41,278 nt of DNA from Fidelibacterota bacterium (GTDB lineage: Bacteria; Fidelibacterota; Marinisomatia; Marinisomatales; JABMOV01), in NCBI GenBank assembly GCA_013203145.1, contig JABMOV010000069.1:1-41278 (forward strand), in the 5' to 3' direction. Made by a program: the position numbers and the translations under genes. Shown here in pieces: positions 34,878 through 41,278 of this stretch. The notes beneath the pieces were generated by a model, which was not told the DNA's origin, did not search any database, and saw only the letters and a list, made by a program, of their open reading frames with translations. Position 1 is the first letter of the stretch, and every line of letters starts with the position of its first letter.

Positions 34878-35615
34878 TTGCATAGTTTTTCGCCCAGTCT
34901 ATTTTTAATGAGTTGTGCTACATCCAGATATACTGCATTCCAAGATGGAAAAACAATTGGAGCAGGTAATACTGATCTTTGTATGGGGTTGACTTTTGGA
35001 CCTAACTGTGAATTATTAAAAATAGTAGATAGTACTGGGTTCGCTAAGTTGGACTATAAAACTAATTCCACCCTAACATCTCTATTTAGTATTGATGGTC
35101 GACAAGGATTACAGGACAATTTTGATTGGGGAATTGGTGTTGGGCTTGACGCTGAACTATTACACATGAAACTATTTGGTAAATTGAGTTTGCTTGACCA
35201 ATACGTTCACAAAAAATTGGGAATTGCTCTCATTCCAACTATAAATATCGGTGGTACTTACGAGGAAGAAGAAAAAGAGACATTTGATAAAAGAATTGAA
35301 AACGTAAAGTATATAAAGTTTCAATTATTGACCCCAATAAGCTATAGTAGCAATAAACTGATTGTTTCTGTCTGTCCAATTGCCGGATGGGGAAAATATA
35401 TGGTTAAGCACAAAGTTGGTGATAACACCATTTTCAAAGATTCAATTATATATCACAGCTTGGGATTAATGTTTGGAATGAAATATAGAATAGAAAAGGG
35501 AAGAGCTAAAGGATATGTTTTCCCCGAACTTGCGATCATATATAATGACTATACTAAAAAATATCATCCATATTTTGGAGTTGGAATTGGAGGAAATTTA
35601 GACTCATGGCATTAA
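34878..35615 (+). CDS. Outer-membrane-like protein with shortened lipoprotein signal
   Basis: The 245-residue protein starts at a TTG, directly after an in-frame TAG, and has LFLMSCATS as a lipobox after only 12 residues. That is too short and lacks the usual Lys or Arg, so the start of the signal seems lost. The rest alternates polar and hydrophobic residues, with GIGVGLDAELL, IALIPTINIGGTY, SLGLMFGMKYRIEKG and a final HPYFGVGIGGNLDSWH. That pattern suggests a small beta-barrel. It is 50 bases after the lipoprotein and before the tRNA-Phe fragment. It could be a decaying gene. Confidence 0.55.
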   Translation: MHSFSPSLFLMSCATSRYTAFQDGKTIGAGNTDLCMGLTFGPNCELLKIVDSTGFAKLDYKTNSTLTSLFSIDGRQGLQDNFDWGIGVGLDAELLHMKLFGKLSLLDQYVHKKLGIALIPTINIGGTYEEEEKETFDKRIENVKYIKFQLLTPISYSSNKLIVSVCPIAGWGKYMVKHKVGDNTIFKDSIIYHSLGLMFGMKYRIEKGRAKGYVFPELAIIYNDYTKKYHPYFGVGIGGNLDSWH

Positions 35616-35652
35616 TTTTGATTATTAAATATATGGGTGAATACTTCTTACA

Positions 35653-35683
35653 TAAAAAAAGCCTCGGATAAATCCAAGGCTTT
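35653..35683 (-). terminator. Terminator of the tRNA-Phe gene (minus strand)
   Basis: AAAGCCTCGGAT at 35658-35669 and ATCCAAGGCTTT at 35672-35683 form a 12-base stem with one mismatch and a 2-base loop. On the minus strand it is followed by seven T. It lies seven bases after the 3' end of the tRNA-Phe fragment and was probably its terminator. Confidence 0.8.
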
Positions 35684-35689
35684 ACTCAG

Positions 35690-35738
35690 TGGCTCGAGCC
35701 GGAATCGAACCAGCGACACAAGGCTTTTCAGGCCTCTG
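35690..35738 (-). tRNA. tRNA-Phe (GAA), 3' half only
   Basis: Read on the minus strand, the fragment has an anticodon stem GAGGC/GCCTT around the loop CTGAAAA (anticodon GAA at 35729-35727). A 5-base variable loop follows, then a T arm GCTGG-TTCGATT-CCGGC, the acceptor strand TCGAGCC and discriminator A. CCA is not encoded. The 5' half is missing: to the right of 35738 there is no D arm and no matching GGCTCGA strand. The break at the anticodon arm is typical of integration by a tyrosine recombinase, and the sequence to the right is att module B. Confidence 0.8.
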
Positions 35739-35783
35739 ACTTATAAGGAGAAAATATACCCGTATCCATCTTGTATCCCGTTT
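35713..35783. mobile_element. att-like module B, at the tRNA-Phe fragment
   Basis: AAGGC (35720-35724), TTTTCAG, GCCTC (35732-35736), then GTATCC at 35762 and GTATCCC at 35773. The distances (42 bases from AAGGC to the first GTATCC, 11 between repeats) equal those in modules A and C. The core is the anticodon arm of the tRNA-Phe fragment, which identifies the target of the recombinase. Confidence 0.7.
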
Positions 35784-35981
35784 TCTGCGTTTTTATTCGT
35801 TATTTGAATTGATTTCGATGTTTAGGTATCCAGTTTTTGACAAACATTTTATAATCTAATAAGGTTGGATTTAGATTTCAGAGCTAAGTGATAATATTAT
35901 TACGTAAAAAATACGTATTAAAGCGTATTGTCTTTTTACCAATTACTGTTTAATATAGTCCCTCAATTATTGGAGGGTGAT
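35784..35981. other. Intergenic region upstream of small exported protein
   Basis: AT-rich sequence with three ACGTA/CGTA-type repeats spaced by 11 bases (TTACGTA, ATACGTA and GCGTA between 35901 and 35925) and the GGAGG binding site just before 35982. No gene is seen. Confidence 0.35.
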
Positions 35982-36473
35982 ATGAAGTATTTTGTATTTG
36001 TTTTGTTTATTGGCATATCCTTTTGCCAGGATACACTAAAAATAAAACCCGCTGGTTTGGTATATTTCGGTCAATTTCAGGGAATACAGGACACAAAAAT
36101 AAAATTTAAAACGGATGGTGCTTATTTTATGATTGAGATATCAAGAATCGAATATTTATCAACCTCAGATACTATAATTATTAAAGATGGCGAATTATTG
36201 GTTCCACAAGATATGATCGGGACATATAATTCTCCATCTGTTGATGTAAAGTTCAAGCCTGGTACACTAACTAAAGCCGGTGGTATTTGTATCGCAGCTG
36301 CTGGTGCACTTGGTTACTCAAATATGATCTCTGAATTTGACGGTGATTCTATTGATGAGGATTTCAAACCGACAACTGAGTTTGAGAATTACAATGATAC
36401 AATTAAGAATAAAGCTAAGGTGATGTACGTCCTACTTGTTATCGGTGGTGTATTAATTGCTGTGGATCAATAA
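35982..36473 (+). CDS. Small exported protein, paralogue of the one at 36733
   Basis: The 163-residue protein starts at ATG 35982, six bases after GGAGGG; an upstream TTG frame is not needed. It has a signal peptide ending in FCQ, then DTLKIKPAGLVYFGQF, and later LTKAGGICIAAAGALGYS and a C-terminal hydrophobic segment VMYVLLVIGGVLIAVDQ. The last two are probably membrane helices. The gene at 36733-37227 encodes a clearly related protein in opposite orientation, across att module C. Function is unknown. Confidence 0.7.
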   Translation: MKYFVFVLFIGISFCQDTLKIKPAGLVYFGQFQGIQDTKIKFKTDGAYFMIEISRIEYLSTSDTIIIKDGELLVPQDMIGTYNSPSVDVKFKPGTLTKAGGICIAAAGALGYSNMISEFDGDSIDEDFKPTTEFENYNDTIKNKAKVMYVLLVIGGVLIAVDQ

Positions 36474-36481
36474 TGTATTAA

Positions 36482-36663
36482 TCACGCGCAGAACGGGGCT
36501 GGAAATATGATGAAGCATTGGGTGTACATGGATTCACATTTTATCAAATGCAAAAAGATTTATTATTATCGGATGAGCAAATAGAAGTGGTGATAACGGA
36601 AAACAGTAGTGATGAAGTGGCTTTTAATTTATTAATTGAGGATAAAGGCCTAACAAACCTCTG
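36482..36663 (+). pseudogene. Gene fragment ending at att module C
   Basis: An open frame without a start codon begins just after a stop (36479-36481) and reads SRAERGWKYDEALGVHGFTF, then YQMQKDLLLSDEQIEVV and VAFNLLIEDKGL. Its composition is that of a real protein. It runs into att module C, after which the reading is not protein-like. It looks like the end of a gene cut by recombination. I do not recognise the family. Confidence 0.35.
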
Positions 36664-36708
36664 CTTCACGTCGGGAATAATAAAAGGTATCCACTCTGTA
36701 TCCCAATT
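36638..36708. mobile_element. att-like module C
   Basis: AAGGC (36645-36649), CTAACAA, ACCTC (36657-36661), GTATCC at 36687 and GTATCCC at 36698. The spacing is exactly that of modules A and B, though the sequence between is more different. The loop on the minus strand reads TTGTTAG. It is the module closest to the integrase gene and may be the present end of that element. Confidence 0.6.
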
Positions 36709-36732
36709 TTGTACCGTTTCAGACCGTTTTTC

Positions 36733-37227
36733 CTACCGATCTAATGCAATAAGTACACCGCCTATTAATAATAAACCAGCTGACAATTTCGATTTAGCGA
36801 ACTCAGTATTTTGAGCTTCTTTTGAATATTTAGAGGGATCATCTCGATATTTTTCCCCGTCTAATTCTATAGAATAGTTAATCGCACCCGAAAGTGCAAT
36901 ACAGATTCCACCGACAATTGAATAGTTTATATTTATTGAGTCCGAATCATTATTTGTTTCATATTTACTGGAAACTTCGACCTTTGCATTAAATTCTTCA
37001 TCAACTACTGTGCCGTCTTTGATTAATAACTTTCCATCCCCATATAGGTAATCTATTTTATCTGTTCTTAACAATGCGCTTGTAACCTCACGGTCCAGTT
37101 TGAACCCTATTAAACCCTCTGAGACACTTTCAAGTTTTCCAATATAAATAATATCATTCGATTTTAGCTTCAATGTATCTTGGGCAAATAGCGAGCCAAT
37201 AAATAACATGATTATTAAAGACTTCAT
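36733..37227 (-). CDS. Small exported protein, paralogue of the one at 35982
   Basis: The 164-residue protein starts at ATG 37227 with AGGAG six bases upstream. It has a signal peptide ending in LFAQ, then DTLKLKSNDIIYIGKLESV, SIVGGICIALSGAINYS and the tail LSAGLLLIGGVLIALDR. The start (QDTLK), the GGICIA helix and the GGVLIAxD end match the 35982 protein. Having two copies in inverted orientation on each side of att module C suggests duplication through the element. It may be envelope-located; function unknown. Confidence 0.7.
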   Translation of the reverse strand: MKSLIIMLFIGSLFAQDTLKLKSNDIIYIGKLESVSEGLIGFKLDREVTSALLRTDKIDYLYGDGKLLIKDGTVVDEEFNAKVEVSSKYETNNDSDSININYSIVGGICIALSGAINYSIELDGEKYRDDPSKYSKEAQNTEFAKSKLSAGLLLIGGVLIALDR

Positions 37228-37329
37228 TAGCAACTCCTGTCAATGTTCGCTTTATATAAGTTTGATAAAACTACTTGGAATCTAAAAGGAAAAATAATCT
37301 AATTATAATATTTCATTACTCATATATAA

Positions 37330-38328
37330 TCAAGCATTTCCAGCATCGATATATGTGGTTTTAATATTTATTCCTTTATTAGTAAATACTTGTTTCAAGT
37401 ATTCAGTTGGGATCTGCGTGTAAATCTCGGTTACCTTTGTTGATGAGTGTCCAAGCATATCCCGTACAAGCTGGATATTGTCGGTTTCAAGAAGCATTCT
37501 ATATGCAAAGGTATGTCTTAGGCAGTGTGCAGTTTTCCCTTCTAATCCTGCCAGTTTAGAGGCTTTTGAGAATGAGTGCGATAGCCAGCCATCGGAATAG
37601 TTTACGTCCCTTGCTATATCATAATCCTGAATGTACTCATTTGGAATTGGAATAAACCTTTGACGCCGATTTTTACTTTTTTCTACAATGATAAAATCAC
37701 CATCACGATGGCTATTTTTTATCTCTCCAACTCTCATTCCTGTGACTTCCAATACTTTGAAAGCAGATAAGAGCTTATGGTCGCCTATATTTTGATAGAT
37801 TTTTTTAAGGTCTGAAGGCTTTATCATTTTTGGGGGTGTTTGGTCAATCCTGATTTGCTTTATACTGAAGGGGAGAGCCTTGATAAAGTCTTTTTCATCT
37901 AAGTAATTCAAGAAACTTCTAATTGCACGAAGCCTGATGTTACAAGTTGTGACGCTGTATTTACTTTTCAGATATTCAATTAATATTGGATAATCTCTTT
38001 TTGTTATTTTGTAAATCTCTTTTGTCGATTCGAAACAATCCTTGAAATCATTCAGGGCTAATCTGTAAATCTTACACGTAGAATCCTGAATGCTCCTTTC
38101 AGTTTGATAATTTGCATTAAAATACTTTATACATATGTCAATTGTTACTCTTGATTCCAGAAGATGATCTGCAAGTCTAAGTTTGACTTCCTGCTCATTC
38201 TCCTGGTAACGCCTTAATACAATCTCGGCATCTCGTTTAATGGCTGTGTATGTTGGTATAATCTTCTCTTTCCCGCAATAAAAGATTCTTACGTACCATT
38301 TTCCCTTTAATTTTCTCAGTGACGCCAT
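37330..38328 (-). CDS. Tyrosine recombinase (integrase)
   Basis: The 332-residue protein has an N-terminal arm-binding part (MASLRKLKGKWYVRIFYCGK), a SAM-like core-binding domain at about 60-160 and the catalytic domain after 170. Catalytic residues seen are Arg in VTGMRVGEIK, Lys in KSKNRRQRF, HCLRHTFAYRM (HxxR), LGHSS (His) and the nucleophile Tyr in VTEIYTQIP. It should integrate and excise the element at a tRNA anticodon arm. The att-like module C lies about 620 bases beyond its 3' end. Confidence 0.93.
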   Translation of the reverse strand: MASLRKLKGKWYVRIFYCGKEKIIPTYTAIKRDAEIVLRRYQENEQEVKLRLADHLLESRVTIDICIKYFNANYQTERSIQDSTCKIYRLALNDFKDCFESTKEIYKITKRDYPILIEYLKSKYSVTTCNIRLRAIRSFLNYLDEKDFIKALPFSIKQIRIDQTPPKMIKPSDLKKIYQNIGDHKLLSAFKVLEVTGMRVGEIKNSHRDGDFIIVEKSKNRRQRFIPIPNEYIQDYDIARDVNYSDGWLSHSFSKASKLAGLEGKTAHCLRHTFAYRMLLETDNIQLVRDMLGHSSTKVTEIYTQIPTEYLKQVFTNKGINIKTTYIDAGNA

Positions 38329-38523
38329 TGTGTATTTTTCGCTATTATCATCATGATTAATCCTGTATGTGTATATATTGTACCGGTTAGCATTGTTTTA
38401 AATGTTAATGGGTACTTTAATATCCCTAATTTTAGGTATCCACTATTATTCTCCTTTTTCTTCCCTACATAAGTGTCTGCTATTGTATTCCTTTTTAATA
38501 GGGGGCAAAAAGGGTCATTTTTG

Positions 38524-38859
38524 TTATCTTGGTTCATTTTCAAGGTAATGGTATAAATCTGTAAATGATGTACCTCTGAATAATTTCTGTGTTTGTAATC
38601 CGCGGCCTCGTCCTATAGTTTTCAAAAAAAATATAATAGCAGTTATATTTCCATCATCAATTAATTCCATTAGTTTTGATTCTACAATATCGACCATTGA
38701 GTCCCTTTTAAACATAATTTGATCCTCAAACTCGACATCGTTTAACCACGAGTAGTATGTACTCCGTGAAATTCCAATAGCTTTACATGTTTCTGTTATA
38801 TTGCATGCTTTAGATTCAAAAATCTGAAGAAAATGATTTATTTTATCCGTTTTTGACAT
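38524..38859 (-). CDS. HTH protein, small-terminase/phBC6A51-like
   Basis: The 111-residue protein has an N-terminal homeodomain-like helix-turn-helix (FESKACNITETCKAIGISRS, then TYYSWLN) at about 13-40. A helical part follows with KRDSMVDIVESKLMELIDDG and NITAIIFFLKTIGRGRG. This fits the phBC6A51-type or small terminase DNA-binding proteins found in phages and satellites. It might bind the element's DNA for packaging or regulation. It lies between the methyltransferase and the integrase, with about 195 bases before the integrase start in which I see nothing convincing. Confidence 0.65.
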   Translation of the reverse strand: MSKTDKINHFLQIFESKACNITETCKAIGISRSTYYSWLNDVEFEDQIMFKRDSMVDIVESKLMELIDDGNITAIIFFLKTIGRGRGLQTQKLFRGTSFTDLYHYLENEPR

Positions 38860-38896
38860 AATTACTCCTTTTATGGGTGTTCATTTTGTGCAATTA

Positions 38897-39688
38897 TTAA
38901 TCACTGAAAATATTTGTTTGGGATGTAACGCATTTGATTCTCTTTTTCGCATCGTGGTAAAAGAAATTCTCAATCTCAAACCCAATTGATTTTCGATCCT
39001 CCTTAAACGCACTAATTAAAGTAGACCCTGATCCGGCAAATGGATCAAGGATGGTGTCGCCAGTATTAGTAAAACCTTTTATAATTTTTCTAAGTAATAG
39101 CTCAGGCTTTTGTGTAGGATGCACCGATTTTTCGGATTTTAACATATTGGGTTTCGATGGTGCAGTAATTATAGTTTTTGGGAAACGCTGGCCATTATAA
39201 TTATTATTAATTCTGGATTTCTTTTTACGTCTTATTGCAATATCTTTAGTATAATTAATTTTTTTATAGGGTGCACCAGTTTCCCCCATTAATAGAGGAT
39301 TCCAAACTAAATCCTTTTCCAGTGCACCCTTTTTTCTGAATACCAGAATAAACTCTGTATTAGGGATTGGTCTATTTCTTGATATAGGCATCCCACCTGG
39401 TTTTTCCCATATAAAATAGAATCTAAAGTTAAAATAATTAGTAAAAATACCCTTAATCATTATAAGAAGATTTAAATCTGCAAATACAATAAGTTGACCG
39501 ATAGGAGATAATAATTTATTGAAGATCTTTTCAATTTCGTGCAAGTCAGGCAAGCGGTCCCAACTGTGCAATTCCGATAACGCACCGTAGGGGGGGTCAG
39601 TAAGTATTAAATCAATAGAATTATGAGTTATCATATTCCAACTTTTAAAAAAGTCGTCATTAATAAGGTTGGGTTTATAATCACTCAT
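38897..39688 (-). CDS. DNA adenine methyltransferase, beta class
   Basis: The 263-residue protein has motif IV LILTDPPYGAL near 27-37 and motif I ILDPFAGSGSTLI near 215-227; this order (IV before I) marks the beta group. DPPY points to N6-adenine methylation. VHPTQKPELLLRKII before motif I is also typical. No restriction gene is next to it, so it is an orphan methyltransferase, probably for protection against host restriction or for regulation of the element. Confidence 0.9.
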   Translation of the reverse strand: MSDYKPNLINDDFFKSWNMITHNSIDLILTDPPYGALSELHSWDRLPDLHEIEKIFNKLLSPIGQLIVFADLNLLIMIKGIFTNYFNFRFYFIWEKPGGMPISRNRPIPNTEFILVFRKKGALEKDLVWNPLLMGETGAPYKKINYTKDIAIRRKKKSRINNNYNGQRFPKTIITAPSKPNMLKSEKSVHPTQKPELLLRKIIKGFTNTGDTILDPFAGSGSTLISAFKEDRKSIGFEIENFFYHDAKKRIKCVTSQTNIFSD

Positions 39689-39720
39689 TCCTTTGACCTA
39701 ATCGCTTGAATAGTATATGG

Positions 39721-39870
39721 TATATATATATAGTCTATAATTATTATAGTGGCGGTCAATCTGAGAGGATCCTCAGTGAGCACTATAAAAACTATAGTTG
39801 TAAGAGTTCTTTCATTATGGGACCACTTCAATATATGAAGTAGAAGTGCTATAGAAACTGAAGTAGGGGA
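39721..39870. other. Dyad-rich AT region between Rep-like and methyltransferase genes
   Basis: Short perfect palindromes are crowded here: GAGGATCCTC at 39765-39774, AACTATAGTT at 39790-39799 and ACTTCA-N5-TGAAGT at 39825-39841. Related pieces CACTATA (39781) and GTGCTATAG (39846) flank them. A 67-codon minus-strand frame (39888-39685) spans the region and overlaps both neighbouring genes by four bases, but its product is not protein-like. An origin or operator for the element is possible, as it follows a replication-initiator-like gene. Confidence 0.4.
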
Positions 39871-39884
39871 ATAACTATTTGTTC

Positions 39885-40214
39885 TCATTTTCTACTGCTT
39901 TCATAGGGATTTGCATATTTACCGATAAACTTGTAATAAGAGGCTGTACCCCGCATATTACCTTTATATATTTTTTTGATGAATCCCTTCTCAATTAACA
40001 GATTAAATCCTTTGCATATTGTTGCAGGGTGAAACATATCTTCCAATTGACTATAAGGAAGTGCGGTCTTATCATCCCAATTACCGTTTGAATTAAATCT
40101 AAGATATATATAGATTATTTTTGCAGTATTTGATAAACTTCTAAAACCAGGATCCTTTAATAAATCCCTCCTCATAGGAACAAACGGTCTAAGCTTCTTC
40201 CTTGATCTACTCAC
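39885..40214 (-). CDS. Winged-helix protein, replication-initiator-like
   Basis: The 109-residue protein begins with a basic stretch (MSRSRKKLRPFVPMRRDLL). A winged helix follows: LSNTAKIIYIYLRFNSNG near 27-44 and ALPYSQLEDMFHPATICKGF, then LLIEKGFIKKI, near 51-81. This pattern is common in N-terminal domains of phage replisome organisers and plasmid-type initiators. There is no second domain, so a regulator is also possible. Its start overlaps the excisionase-like gene by four bases. Confidence 0.6.
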   Translation of the reverse strand: MSRSRKKLRPFVPMRRDLLKDPGFRSLSNTAKIIYIYLRFNSNGNWDDKTALPYSQLEDMFHPATICKGFNLLIEKGFIKKIYKGNMRGTASYYKFIGKYANPYESSRK

Positions 40215-40462
40215 TTAATAATCCGATCGATATCTATTCGAGCAATTAATACTTGCGAAGAAACGGATTCACCAAGCCTTTTGAAGGGCAATGCTCCATT
40301 TCGCATTCTATCCCTGATACAAGATGTAGAACATCTAAGCAGGTCAGCAGTTTCTTTAACTGTCAAGTATTCACGCCGTGTTTTCGATTCTAATAGATCC
40401 AGTAATCGATCGATTTTGGATTCGATAACGCTTTGATTTGAAATTATTGTGTGATCATCCAT
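40211..40462 (-). CDS. Excisionase-like HTH protein
   Basis: The 83-residue protein has a coiled-coil-like start (IESKIDRLLDLLESKTRR) and then the excisionase/MerR-like domain YLTVKETADLLRCSTSCIRD, RMRNGALPFKRLG and IARIDIDRII. This is the usual form of Xis-type helpers of tyrosine recombinases. It probably directs excision by the integrase at 37330 and may regulate the element. Confidence 0.8.
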   Translation of the reverse strand: MDDHTIISNQSVIESKIDRLLDLLESKTRREYLTVKETADLLRCSTSCIRDRMRNGALPFKRLGESVSSQVLIARIDIDRIIK

Positions 40463-40523
40463 AAATCAGTTCAAGTGATTACCGGAAATAGGTGTTTTTC
40501 GTAATAACATGGTATTGTACCCA

Positions 40524-40709
40524 TCATTTTTCACCATAATATCGTTTAAGCGTATCAATTGTCGCCTCCGAAGGTCTTTTTCCAAAACGATAGGGGTAGA
40601 TAGGGCATCGGATGATTTGACAGTTACGTACTTCATTTATGCTATCGCAACAACAATCGAGACACTTTTTCCTAATAGCCTTTACAGGTGTAGCAATGAT
40701 CTTGCTCAT
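40524..40709 (-). CDS. Cys-rich small phage-type zinc-binding protein
   Basis: The 61-residue protein reads KAIRKKCLDCCCDSINEVRN, then CQIIRCPIYPYRFGKRP. The CLDCCC...EVRNC...CPIYPYRFG pattern with paired Cys is often seen in small phage and prophage proteins and probably binds zinc. It sits in the run of small element genes, eight bases after the HTH protein at 40718 ends. Precise role unknown. Confidence 0.75.
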   Translation of the reverse strand: MSKIIATPVKAIRKKCLDCCCDSINEVRNCQIIRCPIYPYRFGKRPSEATIDTLKRYYGEK

Positions 40710-40717
40710 AATTGCAC

Positions 40718-40906
40718 CTATATGGCTTTGTTAACGTGATCTTTAACTATTTGGATTGCGTCTGGATGGAATTTCACAGGGTATCCAGCACCTCGAGATG
40801 CTTTTATTACTGGTAGTCTATTATTTGTATATAAATATCGAACAATGTAAGGTGGGCATCCTGCTTCTCTGGCAATATCTTTGAGAGTTAGTTTGTTTGT
40901 GGCCAT
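40718..40906 (-). CDS. Small HTH protein (MerR/excisionase-like)
   Basis: The 62-residue protein reads LTLKDIAREAGCPPYIVRYL, then YTNNRLPVIKASRGAGYPVK and FHPDAIQIVKDHV. This is the helix-turn-helix plus wing of small MerR-like DNA-binding proteins. It may regulate the element's genes. Confidence 0.7.
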   Translation of the reverse strand: MATNKLTLKDIAREAGCPPYIVRYLYTNNRLPVIKASRGAGYPVKFHPDAIQIVKDHVNKAI

Positions 40907-40975
40907 TATTTTCCCTTTCTTTTTTCTATTTATTAGAGGAAAATCGTGCCATTCCTGATTCCTGAATTTTGGGGA

Positions 40976-41001
40976 ATAAAAAACGGGAAGAATTCCCGTT
41001 T
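40976..41001 (-). terminator. Terminator on the minus strand
   Basis: AAACGGGAA at 40981-40989 pairs with TTCCCGTTT at 40993-41001 around a 3-base loop. On the minus strand the stem is followed by T residues to about 40976. It ends the transcript of the HTH gene at 41055-41237. Confidence 0.8.
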
Positions 41002-41054
41002 ATGTGAGTAACATATATTTTAACTAAATAAATGTCTGATAATTTATAGTATTA

Positions 41055-41237
41055 TTATTCGACCCAAGATATTTTTCGCCTTTTGATTTCTCTTTTTACA
41101 GTGTGAGGGTCTACTCCTAATTTTCGACCCATTTCAGCGTAATTAATCTTGCCGTTCCTTTTACGGGTTCTGTCTGCTAATGATTGAATTTCAGAATCAG
41201 TGAGATCGGATAGTTTTAATCTACTCCTTAGTTTCAA
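41055..41237 (-). CDS. Small HTH protein
   Basis: The 60-residue protein has LSDLTDSEIQSLADRTRKRN, then INYAEMGRKLGVDPHTVKRE and IKRRKISWVE, a helix-turn-helix with a basic end. It resembles resolvase- or phage-type helix-turn-helix proteins. It has its own terminator. The 41 bases upstream to the window edge show no clear promoter. Confidence 0.65.
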   Translation of the reverse strand: MKLRSRLKLSDLTDSEIQSLADRTRKRNGKINYAEMGRKLGVDPHTVKREIKRRKISWVE

Positions 41238-41278
41238 CTTTTTGACTGTATTATGTGCGATTGATAATTGATTATTCA

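Larger units (their letters stand above)
36638..41278. mobile_element. Integrative element (integrase, methyltransferase, Xis, Rep-like), right end outside
   Basis: From att module C to the window edge nearly all genes are on the minus strand and short: HTH proteins, a Cys4 protein, an excisionase-like protein, a replication-initiator-like protein, an adenine methyltransferase, a small-terminase-like protein and the integrase. This is the layout of a small integrative element or phage satellite. No capsid, tail or conjugation genes are seen. The other end, with the 5' half of a tRNA, should lie to the right. Confidence 0.65.

Noticed and set aside
36664..36814. Continuation of the gene fragment through att module C to 36814
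   Set aside because: The reading past the att core is not protein-like and runs antisense into the small exported gene.
38316..38543. A 75-codon minus-strand frame between the integrase and the HTH gene
   Set aside because: It overlaps both neighbours, has no family look and no clear ribosome binding site. Probably chance.
39685..39888. A 67-codon minus-strand frame as a gene
   Set aside because: It has ATGA overlaps at both ends, which is tempting, but the product is a poor protein-like sequence and the DNA is full of palindromes. I kept the region as a possible regulatory site.
1..41278. CRISPR array, rRNA operon or transposase gene
   Set aside because: I looked for regular short repeats, rRNA-like segments and transposase motifs on both strands and saw none.

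Overview
This is a 41 kb, AT-rich bacterial stretch. The best guess is a member of the FCB superphylum, most like Candidatus Marinimicrobia (SAR406/Fidelibacterota). Four things suggest this: export signals ending in FGQ, FCQD or FAQD; a DUF5916-like exported protein; a DUF1028-TPR protein; and at least one promoter matching the Bacteroidota-type pattern TTG-N20-TAnnTTTG. This is inference from gene content, because no rRNA gene lies in the window.

Region 1 (1-1984, minus strand) is a tightly packed operon: Nudix CoA pyrophosphatase, ROK sugar kinase, a small membrane protein and the start of an exported DUF5916-like protein. Region 2 (2039-12764, plus strand) holds a HAD phosphatase and chorismate mutase, then an aromatic supraoperon: prephenate dehydratase, prephenate/arogenate dehydrogenase, class II DAHP synthase, aroA, aroE, aroC, aroK, aroB, aroQ and a GHL10 lipoprotein. 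Together these encode the whole route from PEP and erythrose-4-phosphate to the Phe and Tyr precursors. Before prephenate dehydratase lies a classical attenuator: a 17-codon leader peptide, MKNAFYFYYFTNPWGRA, a terminator and an alternative antiterminator pairing. The dehydratase and dehydrogenase have no ACT domain, so the leader may carry the amino-acid feedback. aroK is odd: it has no usual start codon and has Trp in place of a Walker A glycine.

Region 3 (13086-25767) has a DUF1028-TPR protein, a glycyl radical enzyme of the hydroxyproline-dehydratase (HypD) type with its activase, an amidase and HtpG. A 4.3 kb restriction-modification island separates the glycyl radical enzyme from its activase. 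The island is flanked by 24-bp direct repeats (22/24 identical) that duplicate the last codons of the radical enzyme, so it appears to have inserted exactly at that gene's 3' end.

Region 4 (25882-29376) is a sulfur operon: a Cys-rich MerR-type regulator behind a palindrome and a sigma70-like promoter, then a sulfide:quinone oxidoreductase-like flavoprotein, DUF1641, TusE/DsrC and DsrE2, closed by a terminator. Region 5 (29526-32455) has three membrane proteins, among them GtrA and a GT-C-like protein, probably for surface glycans.

Region 6 (32456-41278) is accessory DNA. Three same-orientation modules (about 32489, 35713 and 36638) share one exact geometry: a 5-7-5 stem-loop like a tRNA anticodon arm, 25 nt, then GTATCC-N5-GTATCCC. 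The middle one is joined to a real tRNA-Phe 3' half with its terminator. They look like att sites of tyrosine recombinases: inverted core arms around a 7-nt overlap, plus two arm-type sites. Small exported cargo proteins lie between them. A tyrosine recombinase, an adenine methyltransferase, an excisionase-like protein, a replication-initiator-like protein and several small HTH or zinc-finger proteins follow on the minus strand. This tandem, cassette-like arrangement is the most unusual structure in the window, alongside the aromatic attenuator and the island in the radical-enzyme operon.
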